Source: an uncultured Clostridia bacterium
GTDB taxonomy: Bacteria; Bacillota; Clostridia; Christensenellales; Borkfalkiaceae
DNA: 64,000 nt
Reading direction: 5' to 3'
NCBI GenBank assembly: GCA_947625245.1
Contig: CANQNO010000002.1
Coordinates: forward strand, 62,001 to 126,000
Shown: piece by piece, positions 15,033 through 23,417 of the stretch
Numbering within the stretch: position 1 is the stretch's first letter
Layout of the letters: every line of letters begins with the position of its first letter
Notes under the pieces: generated by a model
Seen by the model: the letters and a program-made list of their open reading frames with translations, nothing else
What the model was told of the DNA's origin: nothing
The model's database searches: none
Translations under genes and position numbers: made by a program

Positions 15033-16676
15033 ATGGATTTGAAAAAACTCGCCGCGGCGCTCATACCCGACGCCGATCTTTTAGAACCCGACTCTTACGA
15101 GCAAATTTATCCCGAAAGAAATACCGCAAAGGGGGCTTACGTTACCCGCCTTGCCCCGTCGCCCACGGGGTTCATACATTTGGGCAATCTCTATTCCGCG
15201 CTTGCCGACGAACGCGCGGCGCACACCACGGGCGGAATATTTTATCTCAGGATAGAGGACACCGACGAAAAGCGCAAGGTGGAAGGCGCGGTGGAGAGCG
15301 TAATACGCTCCCTCAAATATTTCGGGATAAAATTTGACGAGGGCGCCGAAATAGATTCCCCGCTCAACCTTTACGGTCCCTATTACCAGCGCCAACGCGC
15401 AAAAATTTACCGCGCTTTCGCAAAGCGGCTAATAGAACAGGGGCGCGCTTACCCCTGCTTCTGCACCGCGGAGGAGCTGGATAAGATCCGCGAAGAGCAA
15501 AACGCGGAAAAGCTCACGCCCGGCTATTACGGCAAATTCGCAAAATGCCGCAACCTCTCCGAGGAAGAAATTTATTCCGCATTAAGGGCGGGCAAACCCT
15601 TTGTAATACGCCTTAAATCGTGCGGCGACATAAAAAACAAAATAACTTTCCGCGACGCCATAAAGGGCGAAATAACCGTGACCGAAAACGACCAGGACGT
15701 GGTTATTTTAAAGTCGGACGGCATACCCACCTATCATTTTGCGCACGTAATAGACGACCACTTTATGCGCACCAACCTCGTAATTAGGGGGGAAGAGTGG
15801 CTTTCGAGCCTTCCGGTACACCTCGAACTTTTCAAAGTTTTGGGTTTTAAACCGCCCGTATACGCGCACACCTGTTCGCTTATGAAAACGGAGAACGGCG
15901 CAAAGCGCAAGCTTTCCAAGCGCAAAGACCCCGAACTCTCGCTTGACTATTACAGAAAGGCGGGATATTTCCCCAAAGCCGTCGTCATCTATCTTATGAC
16001 CCTGCTCAATTCGGGATTCGAGGAGTGGCGGCTCAAAAACCCCGCCGCCGACATTTCCGAATTCAAATTCAAAGTGGAAAAAATGGGCAAGAGCGGCGCG
16101 CTTTTCGACCTTGACAAGCTGAACGACATCTCCCGCAACGAAATTTCCGCGCTCTCCCCCGAAGAGTGTTTCGGCTTTTTAAAGGAGTGGGCGGACGAAT
16201 TCGGCGACGCAAAAGACAGACAACATTTCACCGATAAAGCATATATTGTAAAGATTTTAAATCTCCTGATGGGCACGGGCGGCAAAAAGAGGAGAAAGGA
16301 CATAGAGCGCGCAGAACAGGGCGTAAGGCTTATGGACTATTTCTTTGACGACACGTTCTCGCCGGAGTATTCTTTCAGGTGCGGCAAGGAAGAGGCAAAC
16401 GCCGTTTTGCAGGGTTTTTATGATGTTTACGACCCCGCCGACGACAATTCCGTATGGTTTGAAAAGCTGAAAGCCGTTGCGGCTTCGGCGGGTTTCGCCG
16501 CGGAAAACTCCGAATACAAAGCCCACCCCGAAGCGTACAAAGGGAGCGTTTCGGACGCGGCTGAAGTTTTAAGGATAGCCGTGACGGGCAGCCCCAACTC
16601 GCCCGACTTGTGCACGATAATGGGCATTTTGGGCAAAGAGCGTTCGCTTGCCCGCCTTAAAGCGGCAATAAAATAA
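15033..16676 (+). CDS. gltX: Glutamyl-tRNA synthetase
   Basis: Class I aminoacyl-tRNA synthetase that charges tRNA-Glu, and in many Bacillota also tRNA-Gln. The HIGH-type motif APSPTGFIHLGN is near residues 42-53, the catalytic Rossmann fold carries RIEDTDEKR, and the KMSKS-type motif is RKLSKRKD. A helical anticodon-binding domain fills the C-terminal third. At 547 residues it is longer than the 480-500 typical of bacterial GltX, partly because of an N-terminal extension of about 35 residues before the catalytic core. GGACG precedes the start. It is probably cotranscribed with the upstream XRE membrane protein. Confidence 0.95.
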   Translation: MDLKKLAAALIPDADLLEPDSYEQIYPERNTAKGAYVTRLAPSPTGFIHLGNLYSALADERAAHTTGGIFYLRIEDTDEKRKVEGAVESVIRSLKYFGIKFDEGAEIDSPLNLYGPYYQRQRAKIYRAFAKRLIEQGRAYPCFCTAEELDKIREEQNAEKLTPGYYGKFAKCRNLSEEEIYSALRAGKPFVIRLKSCGDIKNKITFRDAIKGEITVTENDQDVVILKSDGIPTYHFAHVIDDHFMRTNLVIRGEEWLSSLPVHLELFKVLGFKPPVYAHTCSLMKTENGAKRKLSKRKDPELSLDYYRKAGYFPKAVVIYLMTLLNSGFEEWRLKNPAADISEFKFKVEKMGKSGALFDLDKLNDISRNEISALSPEECFGFLKEWADEFGDAKDRQHFTDKAYIVKILNLLMGTGGKKRRKDIERAEQGVRLMDYFFDDTFSPEYSFRCGKEEANAVLQGFYDVYDPADDNSVWFEKLKAVAASAGFAAENSEYKAHPEAYKGSVSDAAEVLRIAVTGSPNSPDLCTIMGILGKERSLARLKAAIK

Positions 16677-16688
16677 AGGAAGAACGCA

Positions 16689-17423
16689 ATGGCTTTTTAT
16701 ACCGCGCTTTTGGTTGCGTCCTTTCTGTTCATAGCGGGCAGTATGCTGGGCTGGGTTACCGAAGTTCTGTTCAGAAGATTTTTCACCGCAAAAAAGTGGA
16801 TAAACCCCGGCTTTCTTTCGGGACCCTATCTCCCGTTGTACGGTTTCGGAATGGTTGGCTTGTTTATAATTTCCTTTATACCCGTAAAAACCGGCTTTGC
16901 ATGGCTCGACGCCGTAATCGTAATTATGATTATGGGCGCGGCGATGACTTTGATAGAATACGTTGCGGGTTTGATTTTTATAAAAGGGATGAAAATAAAG
17001 CTATGGGATTATTCCGACAGACGCTTTAACGTGCAGGGCATAATCTGCCCTTTATTTTCCTTTTTGTGGCTTGCCGTCGCGGCGTTCTACTATTTTGTAA
17101 TACGCCCGTATGCAATTAATTCGGTCGTCTGGTTTGTGGAAAACATAGAGTTTTCTTTCATAGTCGGGCTGTTCCTCGGGATATTTTTGGTGGATGTCTG
17201 CCACTCGCTTAACATAACCGCCAAAATCCGCAGGTTTGCAAAGGAAAATAAAATAGTCGTTTCCTTTGAAAAACTCAAAGAGAGCGTACGCGAAAAGATA
17301 GAAAAGTACGAACACAAAAAGGCGAGCTTCGTATTCCCGTTCCGGTCCAACCGCTCGCTTTCGGAAAACCTCGATTATTACAAGAACAATTTAAGCAAAG
17401 GGAACGACAAAAAAGAGGATTGA
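16689..17423 (+). CDS. Putative membrane protein of the ABC_trans_CmpB (PF06541) type
   Basis: Integral membrane protein with about five hydrophobic segments in its first 170 residues (for example FYTALLVASFLFIAGSMLGW, LPLYGFGMVGLFII, FSFIVGLFLGIFLVDV) and a charged C-terminal cytoplasmic tail of about 70 residues. The motif W-x-x-E-V near the N terminus followed by NPGFLSGPYLPLYGFG is characteristic of this Bacillota family, which is annotated as a putative ABC permease without proven transport. It is 12 bases after gltX behind AAAGGAAG, so it is the last gene of that operon. Confidence 0.75.
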   Translation: MAFYTALLVASFLFIAGSMLGWVTEVLFRRFFTAKKWINPGFLSGPYLPLYGFGMVGLFIISFIPVKTGFAWLDAVIVIMIMGAAMTLIEYVAGLIFIKGMKIKLWDYSDRRFNVQGIICPLFSFLWLAVAAFYYFVIRPYAINSVVWFVENIEFSFIVGLFLGIFLVDVCHSLNITAKIRRFAKENKIVVSFEKLKESVREKIEKYEHKKASFVFPFRSNRSLSENLDYYKNNLSKGNDKKED

Positions 17424-17511
17424 TTTTCAACGGGTTTTCACACTCCGTTTAAAATATATTCATTTGCTTTATATATAATTGTAACAACACATTTTTCGGC
17501 GGAGAAATTAT

Positions 17512-20364
17512 ATGCTTGAACTTAACGGAATAACAAAGGATTACCAGGTAGCGGGCGGAGCCGTGCACGCGCTCCGCGGAATTTCCATAAAATTCCGCAA
17601 AAACGAATTCGTCTCCATTTTGGGCGCGTCCGGTTGCGGAAAAACCACCCTTTTGAACATAATAGGCGGGCTCGACAAATACACGTCGGGCGATTTACTC
17701 ATACAGGGCGTCTCCACCAAAAAGTTCACCGACAGGGATTGGGATACCTACCGCAACCACTCTATAGGCTTTATTTTCCAAAGCTATCACTTAATACCGC
17801 ACCAGACTATCTTGCAGAACGTGGAGCTTGCTCTTACCATTTCGGGCGTGGAAAAGGAAGAGCGGCGCCGCCGCGCCATCGAAGCGCTTGAAAAAGTGGG
17901 GCTTGCCGATAAAATCAAAAACCGCCCCAACCAGCTTTCGGGCGGGCAGATGCAGAGGGTGGCTATCGCCCGCGCCCTTATAAACGACCCCGAAATTTTG
18001 CTTGCCGACGAGCCTACGGGCGCGCTCGACAGCAAGACGAGCGTCCAGATAATGGAGCTTTTAAAGGAAATTTCGCATGACAGACTGGTAATTATGGTTA
18101 CCCATAACTCCGAACTTGCCGAACAATATTCCACCCGTATAGTCCGCCTTTTGGACGGCGAGATCATCGACGACACCGACCCGTACGACGGAAGCGCCGG
18201 AGAGGATAGCGCCCGAAACGCGCAAGCCGTAGGGGAAAACTCGGCGGAGCCCGAGGCTCAGGGCGAAGAGCACAAAACAAACAAAGGCCGCAAAAAAAAG
18301 ACGTCCATGTCCACGGGTATGGCGTTTTCGCTGTCCCTTAAAAACCTGCTGTCCAAACGCAGGCGCACCCTTATGGTTTCGTTTGCGGGCAGTATAGGCA
18401 TTATAGGCGTTTCAATGGTGCTCGCCATTTCCGCGGGCGTACAGAATTACATAGCGTCTATGGAAAACGACATGCTTTCGGGCTACCCCCTGCAGGTTAC
18501 CGAAACTGCGATAGACTTTGACGCCCTTATGGATATAGCGGGCAACGAGGGGAAAAAAGTAGATATCCCCAAACTTAAAGACAAGGTCTACGTAGACAGC
18601 CTTTTGGAAACTTTGATGAATTTCAACGGCGCTATGACCACCAACGAGATAACCGAAGACTACAGGGATTACGTAGAGGCTATGCCGTCTGAATATTACA
18701 ACGCCCTGCAATTCGGCTATGACTTCGATATGTCCAACTATATCTACACCGATTTCAAAGTGTCGGAAAAAGAAACCGACCCCGCCGTAGACGTGAGCGG
18801 CAGATATTCGGTAACGGGCATACGCGCTCTGTATTCTTCCGTATTGGGCGAGGTGGAGGATTACAAACAATATTCCTCGCTCATAAACACCGTTACGACT
18901 TTGCGGGAAATTCCCGATAACTACAAATATATCCTCTCGCAGTACGACGTCCTCGCTTCCGATTCGGGCAAGACCGAACTTTCCGAAGAAGAGCTTAAAG
19001 ACATTTTCGAAAGCAAGGAAAGCCTTATAATGGTTGTAAACGACAACGAGTTTTCCGATCTTAACTTCGCGCAGTACGGTTACCTCACCGAAGAGGAATT
19101 TTTGAATTTTGCCTACAAGTCGGCGGACGACCCCAACTATAACGAGAGCATAATAAAGGATATCCTCGATAACGGCAAGGCTTTCGGATTTTTCGTGGGC
19201 GACGGCGCAAAGACCTTTACCTGGTACCCCAACGACACGGTTTTCCGCGAAACCGGCAACGACGAATATTTCGAACTCAACCTCACGGGCAACAAGCAGA
19301 CCTATCCCGCAGCGCTTGTTTCCCCCTACACATATAACATAAAAGAGGACGGATTTTCTGGCGAAGGCAAAGTGGATATGAAAGTCCGCGTGATTTTGCA
19401 AAGGAAAAAGGGCATAAATTACGGCTGCCTTACGTCGGGGCTGTACTATACCAACGCGCTCACCGAGCACACCCTTCAAACCAACAAGGACAGCAAAATC
19501 GTCCAAAATATATTGGCGAGCAAAAATCAGACGTTTGATCTCTTGCCATATAACTACGACTTCACATATTACGAATCGGCTTCGGGCGGCGCGCCCGAAG
19601 CAAAAATCAAGAGCGCAACCAGCCTTCTTGTCAACAGCGGCAATGCCATGAGCAGTATGATGGGCAGCATGATGGGCGGCGGAAATACAAATCCTTACGA
19701 AGTAGGCGCGGGCATGCTCGCGGGTAGCGACTTGCCCAATTCCATAAATATTTATCCCCTCGATTTCGACAGTAAAAATCTCGTTACGGACTACCTCGAC
19801 AGGTGGAACGACGCCTGCACCGAAACGGACGACGGGGTTTTAACGTACGTCAACGCGGACGGGGAAGAGGTGCGCGCCGAAAACCTCGGCAAGGCGAGCG
19901 AAGTCACCTATACCGATACCGTCGGTATCATAATAACCATGGTAAACACCATGATTCAAATGATTACAATCGCGCTCGTGGCGTTCACCGCGCTTTCGCT
20001 CGTCGTTTCCACCGTAATGGTCGGCATTATAACTTATGTGTCGGTAGTGGAGCGTATAAAGGAAATAGGAATACTCCGTGCCGTCGGCGCAAGGAAAAAG
20101 GATATTAAACGACTGTTCAATGCCGAAACGTTTATTATAGGTCTCGTAGCGGGGCTTGTGGGTATAGGAATAACTTACTTGCTGTCGCTGATATTAAACG
20201 TGGTTTTAAACGCCGTATTCGGAATAACCGGCATAGCGGCTTTGCCTTGGTGGCAGGCGCTCGTAATGATAGGTGTAAGCGTTGTGCTTACGCTCATTTC
20301 GGGGCTTATTCCCGCTGCTGCGGCGGCTAAGAAGGATCCTGTGGTGGCTCTCCGCACAGAATAA
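17512..20364 (+). CDS. ABC transporter with fused ATPase and MacB/FtsX-type permease
   Basis: Single-chain exporter or mechanotransmission ABC protein of the type VII superfamily. Residues 1-220 are the ATPase: Walker [10 protein letters not shown] (38-46), signature [15 protein letters not shown], Walker [13 protein letters not shown] and H-loop MVTHNSE. A charged linker leads to TM1 (about residues 285-312). An extracytoplasmic region of nearly 500 residues follows, much larger than in MacB. It includes a Met/Gly-rich stretch ([10 protein letters not shown]). Three C-terminal helices carry the FtsX-like [21 protein letters not shown]. Fusion of ATPase and permease resembles MacB, but no MacA-like partner is adjacent. 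GGCGGAG precedes the start. Confidence 0.9.
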   Translation: MLELNGITKDYQVAGGAVHALRGISIKFRKNEFVSILGASGCGKTTLLNIIGGLDKYTSGDLLIQGVSTKKFTDRDWDTYRNHSIGFIFQSYHLIPHQTILQNVELALTISGVEKEERRRRAIEALEKVGLADKIKNRPNQLSGGQMQRVAIARALINDPEILLADEPTGALDSKTSVQIMELLKEISHDRLVIMVTHNSELAEQYSTRIVRLLDGEIIDDTDPYDGSAGEDSARNAQAVGENSAEPEAQGEEHKTNKGRKKKTSMSTGMAFSLSLKNLLSKRRRTLMVSFAGSIGIIGVSMVLAISAGVQNYIASMENDMLSGYPLQVTETAIDFDALMDIAGNEGKKVDIPKLKDKVYVDSLLETLMNFNGAMTTNEITEDYRDYVEAMPSEYYNALQFGYDFDMSNYIYTDFKVSEKETDPAVDVSGRYSVTGIRALYSSVLGEVEDYKQYSSLINTVTTLREIPDNYKYILSQYDVLASDSGKTELSEEELKDIFESKESLIMVVNDNEFSDLNFAQYGYLTEEEFLNFAYKSADDPNYNESIIKDILDNGKAFGFFVGDGAKTFTWYPNDTVFRETGNDEYFELNLTGNKQTYPAALVSPYTYNIKEDGFSGEGKVDMKVRVILQRKKGINYGCLTSGLYYTNALTEHTLQTNKDSKIVQNILASKNQTFDLLPYNYDFTYYESASGGAPEAKIKSATSLLVNSGNAMSSMMGSMMGGGNTNPYEVGAGMLAGSDLPNSINIYPLDFDSKNLVTDYLDRWNDACTETDDGVLTYVNADGEEVRAENLGKASEVTYTDTVGIIITMVNTMIQMITIALVAFTALSLVVSTVMVGIITYVSVVERIKEIGILRAVGARKKDIKRLFNAETFIIGLVAGLVGIGITYLLSLILNVVLNAVFGITGIAALPWWQALVMIGVSVVLTLISGLIPAAAAAKKDPVVALRTE

Positions 20365-20372
20365 ACTCCCTT

Positions 20373-20494
20373 AAACCGCGTATAAGCTTCGCAATACAGT
20401 GTCGCCTTTACGTTTTTGCTTGGTCACGTACTTCTTTGTACGCTCCCTTCGCAAAATCCGCAGGCTCCTTGTCTTGCTCGCTTCTCCGCGGTTT
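20373..20494 (+). repeat. Structured intergenic repeat, A unit, copy 2
   Basis: Begins nine bases after the ABC exporter stop. The ends AAACCGCG (20373-20380) and CGCGGTTT (20487-20494) pair. It shares GCGTATAAGCTTCGCAATAC, GTGTCGCCTTTACGTTTTTG and the block CGCAAAATCCGCAGGCTCC with copy 3, and the overall layout with copy 1. A central hairpin has arms GTAC/GTAC. Confidence 0.8.
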
Positions 20495-20719
20495 CTCACT
20501 TCGTAATCAGTTCACAAAAATCTCGGCAAGCCGTGCCTGCGATTTTTCGTGACATTAAGGGCTACTCGCCCTCTGCCCGCGATAATTAAGCGCCCACGAA
20601 TAATATAATCGCGGGCATTCACCTCGCTCAGGCGCAGGTATGCGCAAATGGGGTGCGCCGGCGCAGGGAAACCCTGCTTGCGCCGTTAATTATTAAAAAC
20701 TCACTTCTCCGCGGTTTCT
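20495..20719 (+). repeat. Structured intergenic repeat, B unit, copy 2
   Basis: Follows the A unit directly and matches 26513-26740. Three hairpins can be drawn: H1 ACAAAAATC (20514-20522) with GATTTTTCGT (20541-20550); H2 TGCCCGCGAT (20574-20583) with ATCGCGGGCA (20608-20617) around the conserved loop TTAAGCGCCCAC; H3 GCAGGG (20663-20668) with CCCTGC (20672-20677). It ends with a second CTTCTCCGCGGTTT (20704-20717), which could replace the A-unit end as partner of the 5' AAACCGCG. Confidence 0.8.
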
Positions 20720-20745
20720 AATAATTACTAAGCTCATTACGAGAG

Positions 20746-20902
20746 TGTCATTTCGAGTCGAAGGAAGACACGCCGAAGGCGCGCGACCGAGCGAGAGAAT
20801 CCCCCCGTGGTCTGCTCGTGGCAATTACGAAGAGCGGAAACAATTCCTTAAATTACGACCGCTCTTTCATCGGGGGGATTCTTCACTCCGTTCAGAATGA
20901 CA
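20746..20902. repeat. MITE-like element with terminal inverted repeats
   Basis: Starts TGTCATTTCGAG and ends CTCCGTTCAGAATGACA. Inner arms GAATCCCCCCG and CGGGGGGATTC also pair, making a long imperfect foldback of 157 bases. A block of about 33 bases at 20807-20839 is shared with 1811-1843. There is no coding capacity. The termini resemble the TGTCATTCTGAGCG-type dispersed repeats common in Bacillota. Confidence 0.7.
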
Positions 20903-20943
20903 TGGAGAAGAGGGCAATTTCTAAAATACTCACCACGTTTTTT

Positions 20944-20986
20944 CACAAAAAAAACCGCAGTGCGCGTCCGCACTGCGGTTTTTGTG
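20944..20986. terminator. Terminator of the DeoR-type gene
   Basis: Stem CCGCAGTGCG (20955-20964) / CGCACTGCGG (20969-20978) with a CGTC loop, flanked by an A-run and a T-run, so it can terminate in both directions. It lies just after the stop of the minus-strand regulator. Confidence 0.85.
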
Positions 20987-20994
20987 AACTTGTA

Positions 20995-21753
20995 TTACAT
21001 AACCACTATATTGTGTTCTTCAAAAATCTGTTTGTATTCTTTGGGGAAATGGTCGTCCGTGATAAGCACGTCTATATCCTCTAACTTTGCAAAAGTGTAG
21101 GGGTTTATCTTGCCTATCTTAGAGCTGTCCAGCATCATATAAACCTGCCGCGCCTTTTTGAACACGTTTTTTAAAAGTTCGCTCTCTATCTGGCTGTTGC
21201 ACGAAAACCCGTGTTCGGGCGTGAACGCCGTTGCCGAAACAATCGCTATTTCAAAGTTGGTAGAATCAAAATAGTCTTTCGAAGCGGGGGAAGAGGTGGA
21301 AAGATTGTCTTTCATAAGCTGTCCGCCCACAACCGTAATATTCACGTTCTTCTTTTGGGAAAGTTCCATTGCAACGGCTATGCCGTTTGTAAAGATCGTG
21401 CAGTTCTTGTCGGGAATTTCCCTCGAAAGATACATTGCGGTGGTGCCGCCGTCCAAAAATACGCAGGTGCCCTCGTCTATCAAAGCCGCTGCCTTTTGGG
21501 CTATAACAATTTTGGCGTCGGTGTTAATGGTGGTCTTTTTGGTATAGGCTTCGCCCGAAACTTTTTGTACCTCCTTAACGGACATCGCGCCGCCGCGTAC
21601 GCGGATAATTCTGCCGTCCTGTTCCAGCTGGAAAAGGTCCCTTCTTAGCGTCATCTGCGACACGTTGGGGAAAATCCCTTCAAGCTGTTCGAGCGACATC
21701 TTGCCGCGTTTATCCAGTAAGTCCGCCAATTCTTCTATTCTTTCTCTCTTCAT
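20995..21753 (-). CDS. DeoR/GlpR-family transcriptional regulator
   Basis: A 252-residue DeoR-type repressor. The N-terminal winged HTH reads RIEELADLLDKRGKMSLEQL then VSQMTLRRDLFQLE, the family DNA-recognition helix. The C-terminal DeoRC sensor has VFLDGGTTAMYLSRE and TFAKLEDIDVLITD, which bind a sugar phosphate in known members. AAAGGAGTACATT precedes the start. The upstream region contains TTGTTAATAAGTAACAAAA, a plausible autoregulatory operator. No sugar catabolic gene is adjacent, so its regulon is unknown. Confidence 0.92.
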   Translation of the reverse strand: MKRERIEELADLLDKRGKMSLEQLEGIFPNVSQMTLRRDLFQLEQDGRIIRVRGGAMSVKEVQKVSGEAYTKKTTINTDAKIVIAQKAAALIDEGTCVFLDGGTTAMYLSREIPDKNCTIFTNGIAVAMELSQKKNVNITVVGGQLMKDNLSTSSPASKDYFDSTNFEIAIVSATAFTPEHGFSCNSQIESELLKNVFKKARQVYMMLDSSKIGKINPYTFAKLEDIDVLITDDHFPKEYKQIFEEHNIVVM

Positions 21754-21931
21754 AATGTACTCCTTTGTTAATAAGTAACAAAAAACTATTTGCGTTTGTT
21801 ATTATAAAATGCCAAATTGTAAATGTCAAGAAAAGTTTGCATATTTTTGATAAAAATTCGTTAATTTGTTAAAATATTACACAGGACTTGCGCCCTTACC
21901 GTCTTATATAAAAAATACCTTACGAAATAGA

Positions 21932-21960
21932 TTGATTTTACTAAGACGAACAGATATAAT
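21932..21960 (+). promoter_or_regulatory. Promoter of cysS-alaS
   Basis: TTGATT (21932-21937), 17-base spacer, TATAAT (21955-21960). The short leader to 21996 has no T-box features. Confidence 0.8.
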
Positions 21961-21995
21961 ATTTAAGAAAGAAATTTACCGCTTACGAGGTGTAT

Positions 21996-23396
21996 ATGAG
22001 GATATATAACAGCTTGACCCGCCGCAAAGAGGAGTTTGTGCCGCTCGAAGAGGGCAAGGTAAAAATGTACGCCTGCGGTATAACCGTTTCGGGCGAGGCG
22101 CACGTAGGGCACGGTTATCAGGCGCTCATCTACGACATAATGCGAAAATTTTTGGAAAAGTGCGGCTATAAGGTGACCTATGCCCGCAACTATACCGACG
22201 TGGACGACAAAATCATAGCGAGAAGCAAAGAAACGGGTATTCCCGCCGACGTGTATGCCGAACAGATGATTGAAAAAATCGACGCCGTAATGCGCGAAAT
22301 GGACATAGACGACCCCACCTTATGGCTCAAAGCCACCGAAAATATAAGTAATATTATAGACTTTATACAACAACTCATAAAAAAGGGTCACGCCTATCCC
22401 GCCGGGAACGGCGATGTGTATTTTGCGGTGGATAGCTTTAAAAAATACGGCTGTCTTTCCAACCGTTCGGTAGAGGATATGCTCGACGGCGTACGTGTGG
22501 AAAACGACGAGCAAAAGCGCAGTCCCGCAGACTTCGCGCTCTGGAAAGCGGCAAAAGAGGGAGAAATTTGCTGGGATTCCCCCTGGGGCAAAGGCCGCCC
22601 GGGCTGGCATATAGAGTGCTCGGCAATGAACAGGGCGGCGTTCGGCGACAGCATAGATATCCACGGCGGCGGGCGGGATTTGATTTTCCCCCACCACGAA
22701 AACGAGATCGCGCAGACCGAAAGCCTTACGGGCAAGCAGTTTGCAAAGTATTGGACGCACAACGGGCTTATAAAGGTAAACGGGCAAAAGATGTCCAAAA
22801 GTTTGGGCAATTCCCTGCTGTTAAAGGACCTGCTCCTCAAATACACCAACGAAGCCATAAAATTCGCCCTTCTCCAAAACAATTACCGCAACGACATAAA
22901 CATCACCGACGACCTCTTCCCCGAATCCGAAAAGCGGCTCACGGCATTTTATAAGACCGTAAAGGCGGTGGAAGAGAAGTTCGGCAAGGGCACGGCGGGG
23001 AATAAGGCTATCGATGAAAAATTCAACGAGGACATGTCCGAAGATTTCAACACCGCGCTCGCCCTTTCGGAGCTGTACGGGCTGTTCAAAATTATAGACA
23101 AAAAGCTTGCCGCAAACGACCCGTCGTGCGCGGAGGACGTAAGGCAGATACGCCAAACTTATTCCCTTTTGGGGCTGTTCAAAAAGGACGCGGACGCATA
23201 TCTTGCGGAAGTTTCAGCCAAAAATCCCGCGGAAGGGGAAGTGCCCGCCGAAGTGGCGGAACTCGCCAAAGCGCGCTGGCAGGCAAAAACAGACAAAAAT
23301 TGGGCGGAAGCGGACAGCCTGCGCTCACAAATAGAAGCTCTCGGCTTTACCGTAAAAGACGGCAAGGACGGCTACACGGTTACAAAAAAGCAATAA
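21996..23396 (+). CDS. cysS: Cysteinyl-tRNA synthetase
   Basis: Class I synthetase charging tRNA-Cys. The HIGH region reads CGITVSGEAHVGHGY, a variant of the usual CGPTVYDYAHIGHAR that keeps the zinc-ligand Cys. WHIECSAM and HGGGRDLIFPHHENE supply the remaining zinc ligands, and KMSKSLGN is the second ATP motif. The frame opens at a GTG two codons earlier, but GAGG at 21987-21990 fits the ATG at 21996, giving 466 residues. It is followed after 21 bases by alaS. Confidence 0.95.
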   Translation: MRIYNSLTRRKEEFVPLEEGKVKMYACGITVSGEAHVGHGYQALIYDIMRKFLEKCGYKVTYARNYTDVDDKIIARSKETGIPADVYAEQMIEKIDAVMREMDIDDPTLWLKATENISNIIDFIQQLIKKGHAYPAGNGDVYFAVDSFKKYGCLSNRSVEDMLDGVRVENDEQKRSPADFALWKAAKEGEICWDSPWGKGRPGWHIECSAMNRAAFGDSIDIHGGGRDLIFPHHENEIAQTESLTGKQFAKYWTHNGLIKVNGQKMSKSLGNSLLLKDLLLKYTNEAIKFALLQNNYRNDINITDDLFPESEKRLTAFYKTVKAVEEKFGKGTAGNKAIDEKFNEDMSEDFNTALALSELYGLFKIIDKKLAANDPSCAEDVRQIRQTYSLLGLFKKDADAYLAEVSAKNPAEGEVPAEVAELAKARWQAKTDKNWAEADSLRSQIEALGFTVKDGKDGYTVTKKQ

Positions 23397-23417
23397 CGCT
23401 CAACAGAAGGTGACAAT

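Noticed and set aside
21840..21990. T-box leader for cysS
   Set aside because: No specifier stem, no conserved T-box sequence and a leader of only about 30 bases after the predicted +1.
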